Part shown: one piece after another, positions 1 to 4,970 of the stretch
Layout: every line of letters starts with the position of its first letter
Numbering within the stretch: the first letter of the stretch is position 1
NCBI GenBank assembly: GCA_003225595.1
Contig: QIAR01000093.1
Location: 1 to 6,883, forward strand
Length of the DNA stretch: 6,883 nucleotides
DNA from: Acidobacteriota bacterium
GTDB taxonomy: Bacteria; Acidobacteriota; Terriglobia; Terriglobales; Acidobacteriaceae
Direction: 5' to 3'
The notes under the pieces: model-generated
Told to the model about the DNA's origin: nothing
What the model saw: only the letters and a program-made list of their open reading frames with translations
The model's database searches: none
Program-made: the position numbers and the translations under genes

Positions 1-699
1 GGACGGCTCGTCAAGGCACGGGACTTCTCCCGGCGTGCGGTGGATGCGGCCATCCGTGCCGACTCGAAAGAGACTGCCGCCCTTTGGCAAGTGAACGCGG
101 CTTTGCGGGAGGCCGAGTTCGGCAACACAGCAGCCGCGAAGCAGGATGTCGCGGCGGCATTGACGCTGGCTCCGGGCCGGGATGTGAAATTGTTTGCTGC
201 TCTCACGCTGGCACGAATCGGCGAAACCGCTCGGGCCAAGGCGATTGTCCAAGAACTGGAAAAGAGCTACCCGTCACAAACGGTGCTGAAGGTCTACTGG
301 CTGCCAACCGTTAAGGCAGCAATTGCACTGAATGCCAACAATTCCACCCAAGCTCTGGTGTTTCTGGAAGCTGCCGCACCGTACGAATTGGGTAAGCCGT
401 CACAATTCCAGCTAGGGACTCTGTATCCAGCTTACATCCGGGGCCAAGCCCATCTCGTGGCACACAACGGACCTGCAGCCGCTGCTGAGTTCCAGAAATT
501 CCTCAATCATCGCGGTATCGTCCTGAATTTCCCGCTGGGCGCGCTCGCCCATCTCCAACTTGGCAGAGCCTACGCCATGGCGGGCGAGACCGCCAAAACC
601 CGCGCTGCATACCAAGATTTCCTCGCCCTCTGGAAAGACGCCGATCCCGACATCCCCATCCTGAAGCAAGCCAAAGCGGAATACGCAAAGCTGCAGTAG
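1..699 (+). CDS. C-terminal part of a TPR-repeat protein, probably a Ser/Thr kinase-TPR fusion (5' end outside window)
   Basis: The frame is open from base 1, so the gene starts upstream; the GTG at 40 is only an internal codon. The 232 visible residues are alanine-rich paired helices typical of tetratricopeptide repeats. One lies near residues 26-60 (ALWQVNAALREAEFG then AAKQDVAAALTLAP), one near 62-90, and the clearest near 180-215 (LGRAYAMAGETAKTRAAYQDFL). The tail WKDADPDIPILKQAKAEY is, from memory of the family, the usual ending of large Acidobacteriota proteins with an N-terminal eukaryotic-like kinase or winged-helix domain, a membrane segment and C-terminal TPRs. That N-terminal half is not in the window, so the kinase assignment is inference. 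The TPR part would be a protein-interaction scaffold. The gene converges with the recombinase remnant on the minus strand, with 79 bases between them. Confidence 0.85.
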   Translation, partial: GRLVKARDFSRRAVDAAIRADSKETAALWQVNAALREAEFGNTAAAKQDVAAALTLAPGRDVKLFAALTLARIGETARAKAIVQELEKSYPSQTVLKVYWLPTVKAAIALNANNSTQALVFLEAAAPYELGKPSQFQLGTLYPAYIRGQAHLVAHNGPAAAAEFQKFLNHRGIVLNFPLGALAHLQLGRAYAMAGETAKTRAAYQDFLALWKDADPDIPILKQAKAEYAKLQ

Positions 700-778
700 T
701 GGCGCTGAGGACACCGTTCACACCCACCGCTCGGCTATTAATTGACCTGCGTCAACTGTTGCAATCAGGCGATAGCGC

Positions 779-1100
779 TCAGAATGTCAAGGCGCGGGCA
801 GCAATGCCGAGAAGGAACCTGTCGTTCACCGGATGTCCGAGGTTTTGCTTGCATCCAAGATAGCGTTCAGTCGTCAACACGGATGCATGCCCAACAAGAA
901 CTGAATCTGCTCAAGTTCGCCGCCACTGGGGTGACACAACTTCGCACACGTTCGTCGCAAATCGTGCGGAGCAATATGATCAAGTCCCACTCGCTGGCAG
1001 CACCTTCTGACCACGTACCAGACAACGTTCGGCAAAATGCCTTCACCCCACACGTTTCCAGCCCTGCTGACCGCGCGGAAAATCCTTCCGTCCGTAACAG
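779..1100 (-). pseudogene. Tyrosine recombinase/integrase C-terminal remnant, frameshifted
   Basis: Reading the minus strand from about 1100 gives TDGRIFRAVSRAG, a variable helix, then APHDLRRTCAKLCH and GGELEQIQFLLG. This is the C-terminal catalytic domain of the phage-integrase (XerC/D-like) family with its HxxR box (H-D-L-R). The frame then runs into MHPC and a stop near 874. Moving one base near 890 restores HASVLTTERYLGCKQ, which carries the family's second His and the Tyr nucleophile, and continues through HPVNDRF to a stop at 779-781. One G appears to be missing from GGG at 890-892. The N-terminal core-binding domain and the first catalytic Arg are absent; upstream of 1100 the frame enters the permease gene. 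The product cannot be an active recombinase. It is best read as a relic of an integrated element. Confidence 0.85.
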
Positions 1101-1108
1101 TTAATTTG

Positions 1109-2395
1109 TTACGAGTTTTCGCGAACAGGACGGCGTCGAAGTAGCCACCAATTTCCGGTCGCCAGCAGCACAGTGACACCCATTAGCAAAGCTTGGCCAA
1201 AATGCAGGCGCGCGATCAGCAACAACGACACCGCTATTCCAATTACACTTAACGCGTGCCCAAATGGTATACGTAGCGCATCCGCCCGCGGTTGGTGTCG
1301 TCGTAACTGGATCAGCGCCGCACAGATGCTGATATACATAATCATCGAGGAAGCCGCGGTTATCGCCAGGAGCCACAAGAATCCGCCGGATACAGCGAGC
1401 ATCCAAACCACTACGGCATAGCAGACGGTAGCTACCGTGGGAGTGTGAAATTGTGGGTGGAGCCGGGCGAGCACCTTCGGGAACTCACCTTCTGCTGCAA
1501 GAGAAAATATCAACCGAGGTGCGTCAAGCATGATGCTGGATTCCGCACCGCCGGTCGAGACCAGCACCGCGATTGTGGTGAGGATCCCTCCCGTTGAGCC
1601 TACCAGCACGGAAGCGGTGTCTGCGACGGCACGAGCACTGGTGCTGGTGCCTATAGTAGCCACCGTCACGAACTGCAGCAGTGTATATACGGCTATTACA
1701 ACCAGCAAACCCGCCGCAAGTGCTAACGGCAGTGTACGACGCGGATCCTTTATCTCGCCGCCCGCTATGATGGCGTATTCAAACCCCTGGTATGCAAACA
1801 TGAGCAGGAGCAATGCATTCAGCCAAGCTCCCCATCCTGGAGCGACAATCTCCTCGCTGTGAATGAGTTCGAAATGCCAGCTGAAGCGTGCGACTCCGAG
1901 CACGATAATAAGTGCGAGCGGCAACACTTTGGATACGACTAAGATGTTGCTCAACGTTGCGCCCTTGCGCACGCCAAAATAATTAACTGCGGCTGGGACT
2001 CCCACGTATGCCAGCAAGACAACCGCCCGAGTGATCCCATGTCCGGCGGCTGGAATCTCTCCCGCCAGGTACACGATGAACAGGTTCGCGACAGTCGCGC
2101 CAGCAGCGATCGTGGATAGCAGCGAAAACCATCCAACCTGTAACCCAACGAAATGCCCGAACGATCTGCGGGCGTAGAGATAAGCGCCGCCAGGCTCAGA
2201 AAATTGACCGGCAACTTCCGCCGCCGAAGCCATGATCGATGCCATCACTAGGCCCGCGACAATCATGGCCATGGGACTAGCGCGTCCGAGCAATCGATTG
2301 AGTTCGCCAGGCAAGCCGAAGATGCCGCTGCCAATGGTGCAATTGATGACCAGACCGGCCATGGCCCATTGCCCAATCGCTCGTACAAACCCCAT
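1109..2395 (-). CDS. APC-superfamily amino-acid permease
   Basis: This is an inner-membrane transporter of about 428 residues with roughly 12 hydrophobic segments, the usual size for APC-superfamily amino-acid/polyamine carriers (AA_permease_2 type). Hallmarks, counted from the ATG at 2395, are GSGIFGLP at 22-29 (the unwound substrate-binding part of TM1), GGEIKDPRRTLP at 212-223 (the conserved loop after TM6) and APRLIFSLAAEGEFP at 292-306 (the loop before a TM segment, with the family's Arg and FP). The substrate cannot be read from sequence. The frame stays open upstream to a TTG at 2479 (456 aa). I prefer the ATG at 2395 because GGTGA sits 7 bases before it and the longer version adds a basic, non-membrane leader without a ribosome site. 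The gene is complete and stands alone; its stop lies about 10 bases from the recombinase remnant. Confidence 0.9.
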   Translation of the reverse strand: MGFVRAIGQWAMAGLVINCTIGSGIFGLPGELNRLLGRASPMAMIVAGLVMASIMASAAEVAGQFSEPGGAYLYARRSFGHFVGLQVGWFSLLSTIAAGATVANLFIVYLAGEIPAAGHGITRAVVLLAYVGVPAAVNYFGVRKGATLSNILVVSKVLPLALIIVLGVARFSWHFELIHSEEIVAPGWGAWLNALLLLMFAYQGFEYAIIAGGEIKDPRRTLPLALAAGLLVVIAVYTLLQFVTVATIGTSTSARAVADTASVLVGSTGGILTTIAVLVSTGGAESSIMLDAPRLIFSLAAEGEFPKVLARLHPQFHTPTVATVCYAVVVWMLAVSGGFLWLLAITAASSMIMYISICAALIQLRRHQPRADALRIPFGHALSVIGIAVSLLLIARLHFGQALLMGVTVLLATGNWWLLRRRPVRENS

Positions 2396-2626
2396 AGCGC
2401 CGTCACCGTGCGGACCGAATCGGGTTCTTTTAGCACCGGATCGGGTGAGATTCAAGTGAAAGACGGCTTGAAGTGCCAATTGGCATGTGCAGTTTGCGGT
2501 TCCGCTACTGCCGCTGAGCCATATTGATGTAATCAGGCCATTTCACTCAGAATCCCATGGTAGGTGCCAAACCAGCAAAAACGAAGATTCCTGCCGTAAC
2601 ATGCTGACGACTCGCCAGCACGTTGT

Positions 2627-2884
2627 TCACCTCGGCACTTTGCGAAATTCATTCACTGCGAGCACCTCGCTGGTGTGATCGGGATGTTCTCGCTTGACAC
2701 GGTCTTGGAGAGTCGCTACGTAGTCCGCAAGACTGGCGGATCTGTAGCCGTACATTTCATAAGTACAGTCGCAACCAGGTAACGGACACGGCACACGCTC
2801 TGGCTTGAGAGCATTCCTGCGCTGCTGGATTTCCTCTTGAAACTTCTTTTTGCCGAGCACATCAGTTCTGTAAGCCTTTGCCAT
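2627..2884 (-). CDS. Small hypothetical protein with a possible C2H2 zinc-binding motif
   Basis: The predicted protein has 85 residues and no family I can name. Its N-terminal third is basic and helical (KKKFQEEIQQRRNALKPER). It is followed by CPLPGCDCTY, with Cys33, Cys38 and Cys40, and later by EHPDH, with His67 and His70. Cys-x4-Cys ... His-x2-His is the residue set of a classical zinc finger, but the 28-residue gap is longer than in a canonical finger, so zinc binding is inference. The segment between the pairs (SLADYVATLQDRVKR) looks like one amphipathic helix. The ATG at 2884 is the natural start, though the ribosome site before it (GGACAG) is weak. It lies in a row of minus-strand orphan genes, 169 bases downstream of the next one. 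Even codon usage and cysteine/histidine patterning favour a real gene. Confidence 0.65.
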   Translation of the reverse strand: MAKAYRTDVLGKKKFQEEIQQRRNALKPERVPCPLPGCDCTYEMYGYRSASLADYVATLQDRVKREHPDHTSEVLAVNEFRKVPR

Positions 2885-3053
2885 CTGTCCAGCTTGCCAC
2901 AGTTATCGGTCCGGGGAAAATGTTCTCTCAGCCCATCGCAGGGCGGGTAGTTCGAAAAAGTGCAACTGTTGTAATCAGATTTCACCAACAACTGAGTGAT
3001 TTGTGTAATGGCGAGTTGCCCCGTTTTCCTACTGAAGCAGGATAGTTTAGGAT

Positions 3054-3449
3054 CTACTCGCTCACAAGAAGGTTTGTCATCGGTAATGATCCTCCCTCTT
3101 TTTGATCGATTGCATTATCCCAGCCTCCGTCAAAGTGCTTACTTGAATCAGGCATGTAGACTGCCGCGAGGACCGCGGAGAAGTGACGCCCGCAATCTTC
3201 GAGCATCGCCTCAACGTGTTCCGGATTGTCCTGCAAGTATCCTGCGTCTATGAGTCTGCCGTCGCGCAATAAGACCGCCGTGCGCGCTAGGATGGGTTCG
3301 GTCGCGGACTTCTTTTCGTGGTACTCACGCTCCACTTTCATAATCTCCGCCAAGTCAGCAACCGTCAGACTCGGCATGACCGCGAGCATAGCTATCCGGG
3401 CAACCGCCAATTGCCTCTCCTTGATTACGTCCTCGTATCGCGTTAGCAT
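3054..3449 (-). CDS. Hypothetical protein (131 aa), strong ribosome-binding site
   Basis: I do not recognise a family. The protein is mainly alpha-helical and soluble, with no signal peptide or membrane span. Residues 1-30 are a helix rich in Ala, Met and Val, 31-55 are charged (DLAEIMKVEREYHEKK), and residues 55-100 (ILARTAVLLRDGRLIDAGYL, then HVEAMLEDCGRHF) suggest more packed helices. The tail of about 25 residues is polar and probably disordered. The start is well supported: AAAGGAG at 3455-3461 lies 5 bases before the ATG at 3447-3449. It is the best translation start on this strand of the island. The 300 bases upstream hold several hairpins and a tandem repeat that may form its transcript leader. 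Confidence 0.75.
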   Translation of the reverse strand: MLTRYEDVIKERQLAVARIAMLAVMPSLTVADLAEIMKVEREYHEKKSATEPILARTAVLLRDGRLIDAGYLQDNPEHVEAMLEDCGRHFSAVLAAVYMPDSSKHFDGGWDNAIDQKEGGSLPMTNLLVSE

Positions 3450-3454
3450 CTGTG

Positions 3455-3461
3455 CTCCTTT
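3455..3461 (-). promoter_or_regulatory. Ribosome-binding site of the 131-aa gene
   Basis: The minus strand reads AAAGGAG followed by 5 bases and then the ATG at 3449. It is a near-consensus Shine-Dalgarno sequence and fixes the start of that gene. Confidence 0.8.
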
Positions 3462-3520
3462 CGGGCAGCATTCCGGTCTCTTGTACGCCGCAGCTCACGC
3501 TCGCGCAACGCCCCTTTTTA

Positions 3521-3544
3521 GTGCAGGCTCTGCGAGCCTGTCAC
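3521..3544. repeat. Inverted repeat / hairpin
   Basis: CAGGCTC (3524-3530) and GAGCCTG (3534-3540) are perfect 7-base arms around TGC. GTG at 3521-3523 can pair with CAC at 3542-3544 across one bulged T, giving about 10 base pairs. On the minus strand it lies about 75 bases before the ATG at 3449 and is not followed by a U run, so it looks like a leader hairpin or an operator, not a terminator. Confidence 0.6.
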
Positions 3545-3553
3545 GGTTCGTGT

Positions 3554-3585
3554 CGTGAGTGCTCCTATGCGTGAGTGCTCCTATC
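3554..3585. repeat. Tandem direct repeat, 2 x 16 bp
   Basis: CGTGAGTGCTCCTAT occurs at 3554-3568 and again at 3570-3584, with one base between them, so the repeat period is 16. The copies are identical over 15 bases. There are only two, so this is not a CRISPR array. It could be a duplicated protein-binding site or a simple replication-slippage duplication. Confidence 0.85.
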
Positions 3586-3626
3586 GTGGTTCAAAGAGCT
3601 ACGGGGCTCGGAAAAATCAAGGTTTA

Positions 3627-3683
3627 GGGGCGGCTTTCACTCCCGCCCCAAGGCGGGGCGGGGAAGGAGAAAAAAGCCGCCCC
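3627..3683. repeat. Large two-tier GC-rich hairpin
   Basis: Outer arms GGGGCGGCTTT (3627-3637) and AAAGCCGCCCC (3673-3683) pair perfectly over 11 bases. They enclose CCCGCCCC (3642-3649) and GGGGCGGG (3655-3662), which pair over 8 bases around a 5-base loop. An alternative inner pairing is CCGCC (3643-3647) with GGCGG (3652-3656). The structure lies in the gap between the genes ending at 3748 and starting at 3449 on the minus strand. No U tract adjoins the outer stem on either strand, so a classical intrinsic terminator is not supported. Confidence 0.8.
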
Positions 3684-3695
3684 GTCCGCTCGGAC
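3684..3695. repeat. Short inverted repeat beside the large hairpin
   Basis: GTCCG (3684-3688) and CGGAC (3691-3695) are perfect 5-base arms with two bases between them, directly abutting the outer stem of the larger hairpin. On the minus strand it lies downstream of the gene ending at 3748, with a T6 run about 8 bases further on (3670-3675), so a weak terminator role is conceivable. Confidence 0.5.
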
Positions 3696-3711
3696 ACCGC
3701 GAATACCTTCA

Positions 3712-3717
3712 TATATA
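3712..3717 (-). promoter_or_regulatory. Possible -10 element for a leader transcript
   Basis: The minus strand reads TATATA at this place in an AT-rich pocket between two GC-rich regions. A promoter here would transcribe the hairpins at 3521-3695 as the leader of the 131-aa gene. I find no good -35 hexamer at the usual distance, so this is only a candidate. Confidence 0.25.
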
Positions 3718-3747
3718 GGCTTTTACCTGATTAGTTCGCCTCCCTTT

Positions 3748-4017
3748 CTAGACGAATCTTGGCTCTCTGGCTAGCTCCTCTTGGATAGCCTTGATTTCAG
3801 GAAGCTTCTTCGCCACCAGTCTTTCCACAAAGCAGTTCCAGGCCCGACCGCTTGCCTCGTATTCCTCTTTCGTTACTCTGCGTATGCCCTTTTCTTCGTA
3901 AACGTGGTACTTTCCGTTGTCTGCTGCGCGGTGGACAGCTTCGATTACCATCGCCCACCACTCCGCCGCTTCATCCCTGTCGGTTGGAGTGCCCTGTTCC
4001 TTAAGTTCATTACTCAT
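3748..4017 (-). CDS. Hypothetical protein (89 aa), acidic and helical
   Basis: I do not recognise a family. The protein is soluble and charged, with two predicted helical stretches: residues about 15-35 (DEAAEWWAMVIEAVHRAADN, with a WW pair) and about 50-80 (VTKEEYEASGRAWNCFVERL, then PEIKAIQEELARE). A short strand-like stretch (YHVYEEKGIRRV) lies between them. It has no signal peptide or metal motif. GGAGG at 4028-4032 supports initiation: it is 10 bases before the ATG at 4015-4017 and 7 bases before an in-frame TTG at 4018-4020, so either codon may be used. The difference is one residue. It belongs to the minus-strand run of orphan genes, 298 bases upstream of the 131-aa gene. Confidence 0.7.
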   Translation of the reverse strand: MSNELKEQGTPTDRDEAAEWWAMVIEAVHRAADNGKYHVYEEKGIRRVTKEEYEASGRAWNCFVERLVAKKLPEIKAIQEELAREPRFV

Positions 4018-4027
4018 CAATGCCTAA

Positions 4028-4032
4028 CCTCC
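4028..4032 (-). promoter_or_regulatory. Ribosome-binding site of the 89-aa gene
   Basis: The minus strand reads GGAGG, then 7 bases, then TTG and ATG in tandem. The spacing fits TTG slightly better and the codon fits ATG better, so the exact start is undecided. Confidence 0.65.
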
Positions 4033-4122
4033 GCCAGGATAACGTAATACATTGGGCGCTTGTTGATGGCGGTGAATCGCTGTGCAAATTGGGGAAAGCC
4101 GTGCAAAAAAGAGGGCACGAAA

Positions 4123-4134
4123 CGTGACATCACG
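4123..4134. repeat. Short palindrome CGTGA-CA-TCACG
   Basis: Two perfect 5-base arms lie either side of CA, in the gap between the 89-aa gene and the frameshifted gene upstream. It may be an operator for the 89-aa gene, about 105 bases before its start, or it may be chance. No function can be assigned from the sequence. Confidence 0.35.
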
Positions 4135-4149
4135 GCGGTTGCTGTCGGC

Positions 4150-4439
4150 TCAGGCTGCCCGTGCGTGAGGATGCGCCCGCTTGTATGCGTCCATCATCCG
4201 CGCGGTTGACACTTGCGCGTAGACGGGGTTTTTCAGGATGCCTTCGCCCCGGGCTTCTTGCTCCAAAAACGCGTTAGAAAAGGCTTCTGCTGCTTCAACG
4301 CTTCCACATCGGCCCTGAGATCATCTGTGACGTCAAGCAGCATTTCAGCGACTTCAACTGCCCGCTCATTGATGTGGGTCAAGATCTTCAGAATGGCTCC
4401 GAATGACCGCCAAGCCGAAATCTCGGGAACCTCGCTCAC
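4150..4439 (-). pseudogene. Small hypothetical gene apparently split by a -1 frameshift
   Basis: From GTG at 4437-4439 the frame reads a helical protein (ILKILTHINERAVEVAEMLL, then DVTDDLRADVEALKQQ) and stops at 4233-4235 after a low-quality tail (TRFWSKKPGAKAS). The -1 frame over the same DNA carries a coherent ending, FLEQEARGEGILKNPVYAQV then TARMMDAYKRAHPHARAA, with a stop at 4150-4152 and no start codon of its own. Joining the two gives one protein of about 95 residues. One lost base in the A5/T5 run at 4265-4269 is the simplest site; any point between there and about 4300 would also work. I do not know the family. The GTG start lacks a ribosome site and overlaps the DUF2934 gene, so an internal start such as TTG at 4380-4382 is possible. 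Confidence 0.6.
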
Positions 4440-4613
4440 GGAAACCGAAGCCTGTGAGCAACACTAGGAGAAATCCGCCAACGTGCCTACGAGTTGTATG
4501 AGCAGCGCGGCAGGGTTGACGGATTCGCCTTGGGCGACTGGTTCCAAGCCGAGGCAGAGATACTGGCAGCGCAGAAGCAACAGAAGGTCAAAGCAGCAAG
4601 GGGATCGAAGTAG
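4403..4613 (+). pseudogene. DUF2934 family protein gene, split by a +1 frameshift
   Basis: The frame 4458-4613 has no start codon but encodes IRQRAYELYEQRGRVDGFAL followed by GDWFQAEAEIL and a Lys-rich end. This is the DUF2934 signature (I-R-x-R-A-Y-x-L-Y-E-x-R-G, then D-W-x-x-A-E-x-E-I). An ATG at 4403 in the preceding frame gives MTAKPKSREPRSRKPKPVSN, the basic Pro/Lys/Arg-rich N-terminus that DUF2934 proteins often have. That frame ends at a TGA shortly after 4491. The two halves join if one base near 4463-4473 is extra, for example one A of AAA at 4471-4473 or A4466. The restored protein would have about 69 residues. The function of DUF2934 is unknown. No strong ribosome site precedes the ATG, and the first 37 bases overlap the opposite-strand gene head-on. 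Confidence 0.75.
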
Positions 4614-4686
4614 CTGAGCATGAAGGAAAAATCGACATAACTGCTCATTGCGCTGCTGGTGTTCGGCCCAAGCAAGCTCGGCGTGA

Positions 4687-4710
4687 CATGAAACGAATAT
4701 TGCTTTCATG
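4687..4710. repeat. Inverted repeat CATGAAA / TTTCATG
   Basis: Perfect 7-base arms at 4687-4693 and 4704-4710 are separated by 10 bases. This could be a regulator-binding dyad; the AT-rich arms make a stable RNA hairpin less likely. Confidence 0.45.
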
Positions 4711-4744
4711 GAACAAAGCCCGTGCATGTTTTCTTTACGCTTCG

Positions 4745-4762
4745 TGTGCAAAACATTGCACA
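4745..4762. promoter_or_regulatory. Operator-like 18-bp palindrome
   Basis: TGTGCAA (4745-4751) and TTGCACA (4756-4762) are perfect 7-base arms around AACA. It lies 25 bases upstream of a TTGACA hexamer and about 210 bases before the ATG at 4971. The size and symmetry fit a dimeric helix-turn-helix regulator site; no regulator gene is present in the window. It resembles a CRP half-site (TGTG...CACA), but the spacing differs from the CRP consensus. Confidence 0.5.
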
Positions 4763-4883
4763 AGGCGAATGTGGTCAAATAACACGCTTGACATTCGTCC
4801 TTTTGGATGTAAAGTGCGGTTGCTTCAGCCGGAGTAGCCAGTCCGACTGAACCTGCTTACCATCGCAGAACACCGAAGCGATA

Positions 4884-4899
4884 GGCGGGCATGGCCGCC
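4884..4899 (+). repeat. Small GC hairpin in the leader
   Basis: GGCGG (4884-4888) and CCGCC (4895-4899) form a 5-base stem with a 6-base loop. It lies about 70 bases before the ATG at 4971. There is no U run, and its role is unknown. Confidence 0.35.
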
Positions 4900-4955
4900 C
4901 CTGGCGCTGCGCTTGCGTGCCAAAGAGTCATTCAGACTTGTGCGCGATGCGAGAG

Positions 4956-4961
4956 AAAGGA
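4956..4961 (+). promoter_or_regulatory. Ribosome-binding site of the secreted protein
   Basis: AAAGGA lies 9 bases before the ATG at 4971. It selects this start over the in-frame GTG at 4917, which would put 18 polar residues in front of the signal peptide. Confidence 0.75.
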
Positions 4962-4970
4962 TTGATTTAC

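Larger units (their letters stand above)
4614..4970 (+). other. Gene-free leader region before the secreted protein
   Basis: I find no convincing coding frame on either strand over these 357 bases; open frames here lack ribosome sites and sensible protein composition. The region holds an imperfect dyad at 4687-4710, an 18-base palindrome at 4745-4762, a TTGACA hexamer at 4788-4793 and a small GC hairpin at 4884-4899, so it is probably the promoter and leader of the gene at 4971. Confidence 0.55.

Noticed and set aside
742..755. TTGAC-CTGC-GTCAA hairpin after the TPR gene as a terminator
   Set aside because: The stem is only 5 base pairs, AT-containing and not followed by a T run. It could easily be chance.
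742..1104. Plus-strand open frame of about 120 residues
   Set aside because: It lies antisense to the recombinase remnant, whose motifs are unmistakable; its own translation has no coherent composition.
2487..2678. Plus-strand open frame of 63 residues upstream of the permease
   Set aside because: It has no ribosome site, overlaps the end of the zinc-motif gene on the other strand, and its sequence resembles no protein. I see nothing definite in the gap 2480-2626.
3226..3558. Plus-strand open frame of about 110 residues
   Set aside because: It is antisense to the 131-aa gene, which has a near-consensus ribosome site, and it runs into the repeat region.
3554..3585. Tandem repeat as a CRISPR array
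   Set aside because: There are only two 15-base copies with one base between them, no spacers, and no cas genes nearby.
4213..4467. Plus-strand open frame of 84 residues
   Set aside because: It is a Ser/Thr-rich shadow of the minus-strand helical gene and overlaps the DUF2934 N-terminus in a different frame.
4464..4778. Minus-strand open frame of 104 residues
   Set aside because: It is antisense to the DUF2934 domain, and its Leu/Cys-rich translation looks like a non-coding read-through.
4788..4813. Promoter TTGACA ... TGTAAA for the secreted-protein gene
   Set aside because: The -35 hexamer is perfect, but the only fair -10 (TGTAAA at 4808-4813) is 14 bases away, too short. At 17 bases the sequence is AAAGTG, a poor -10. 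It is kept only as context for the palindrome upstream.
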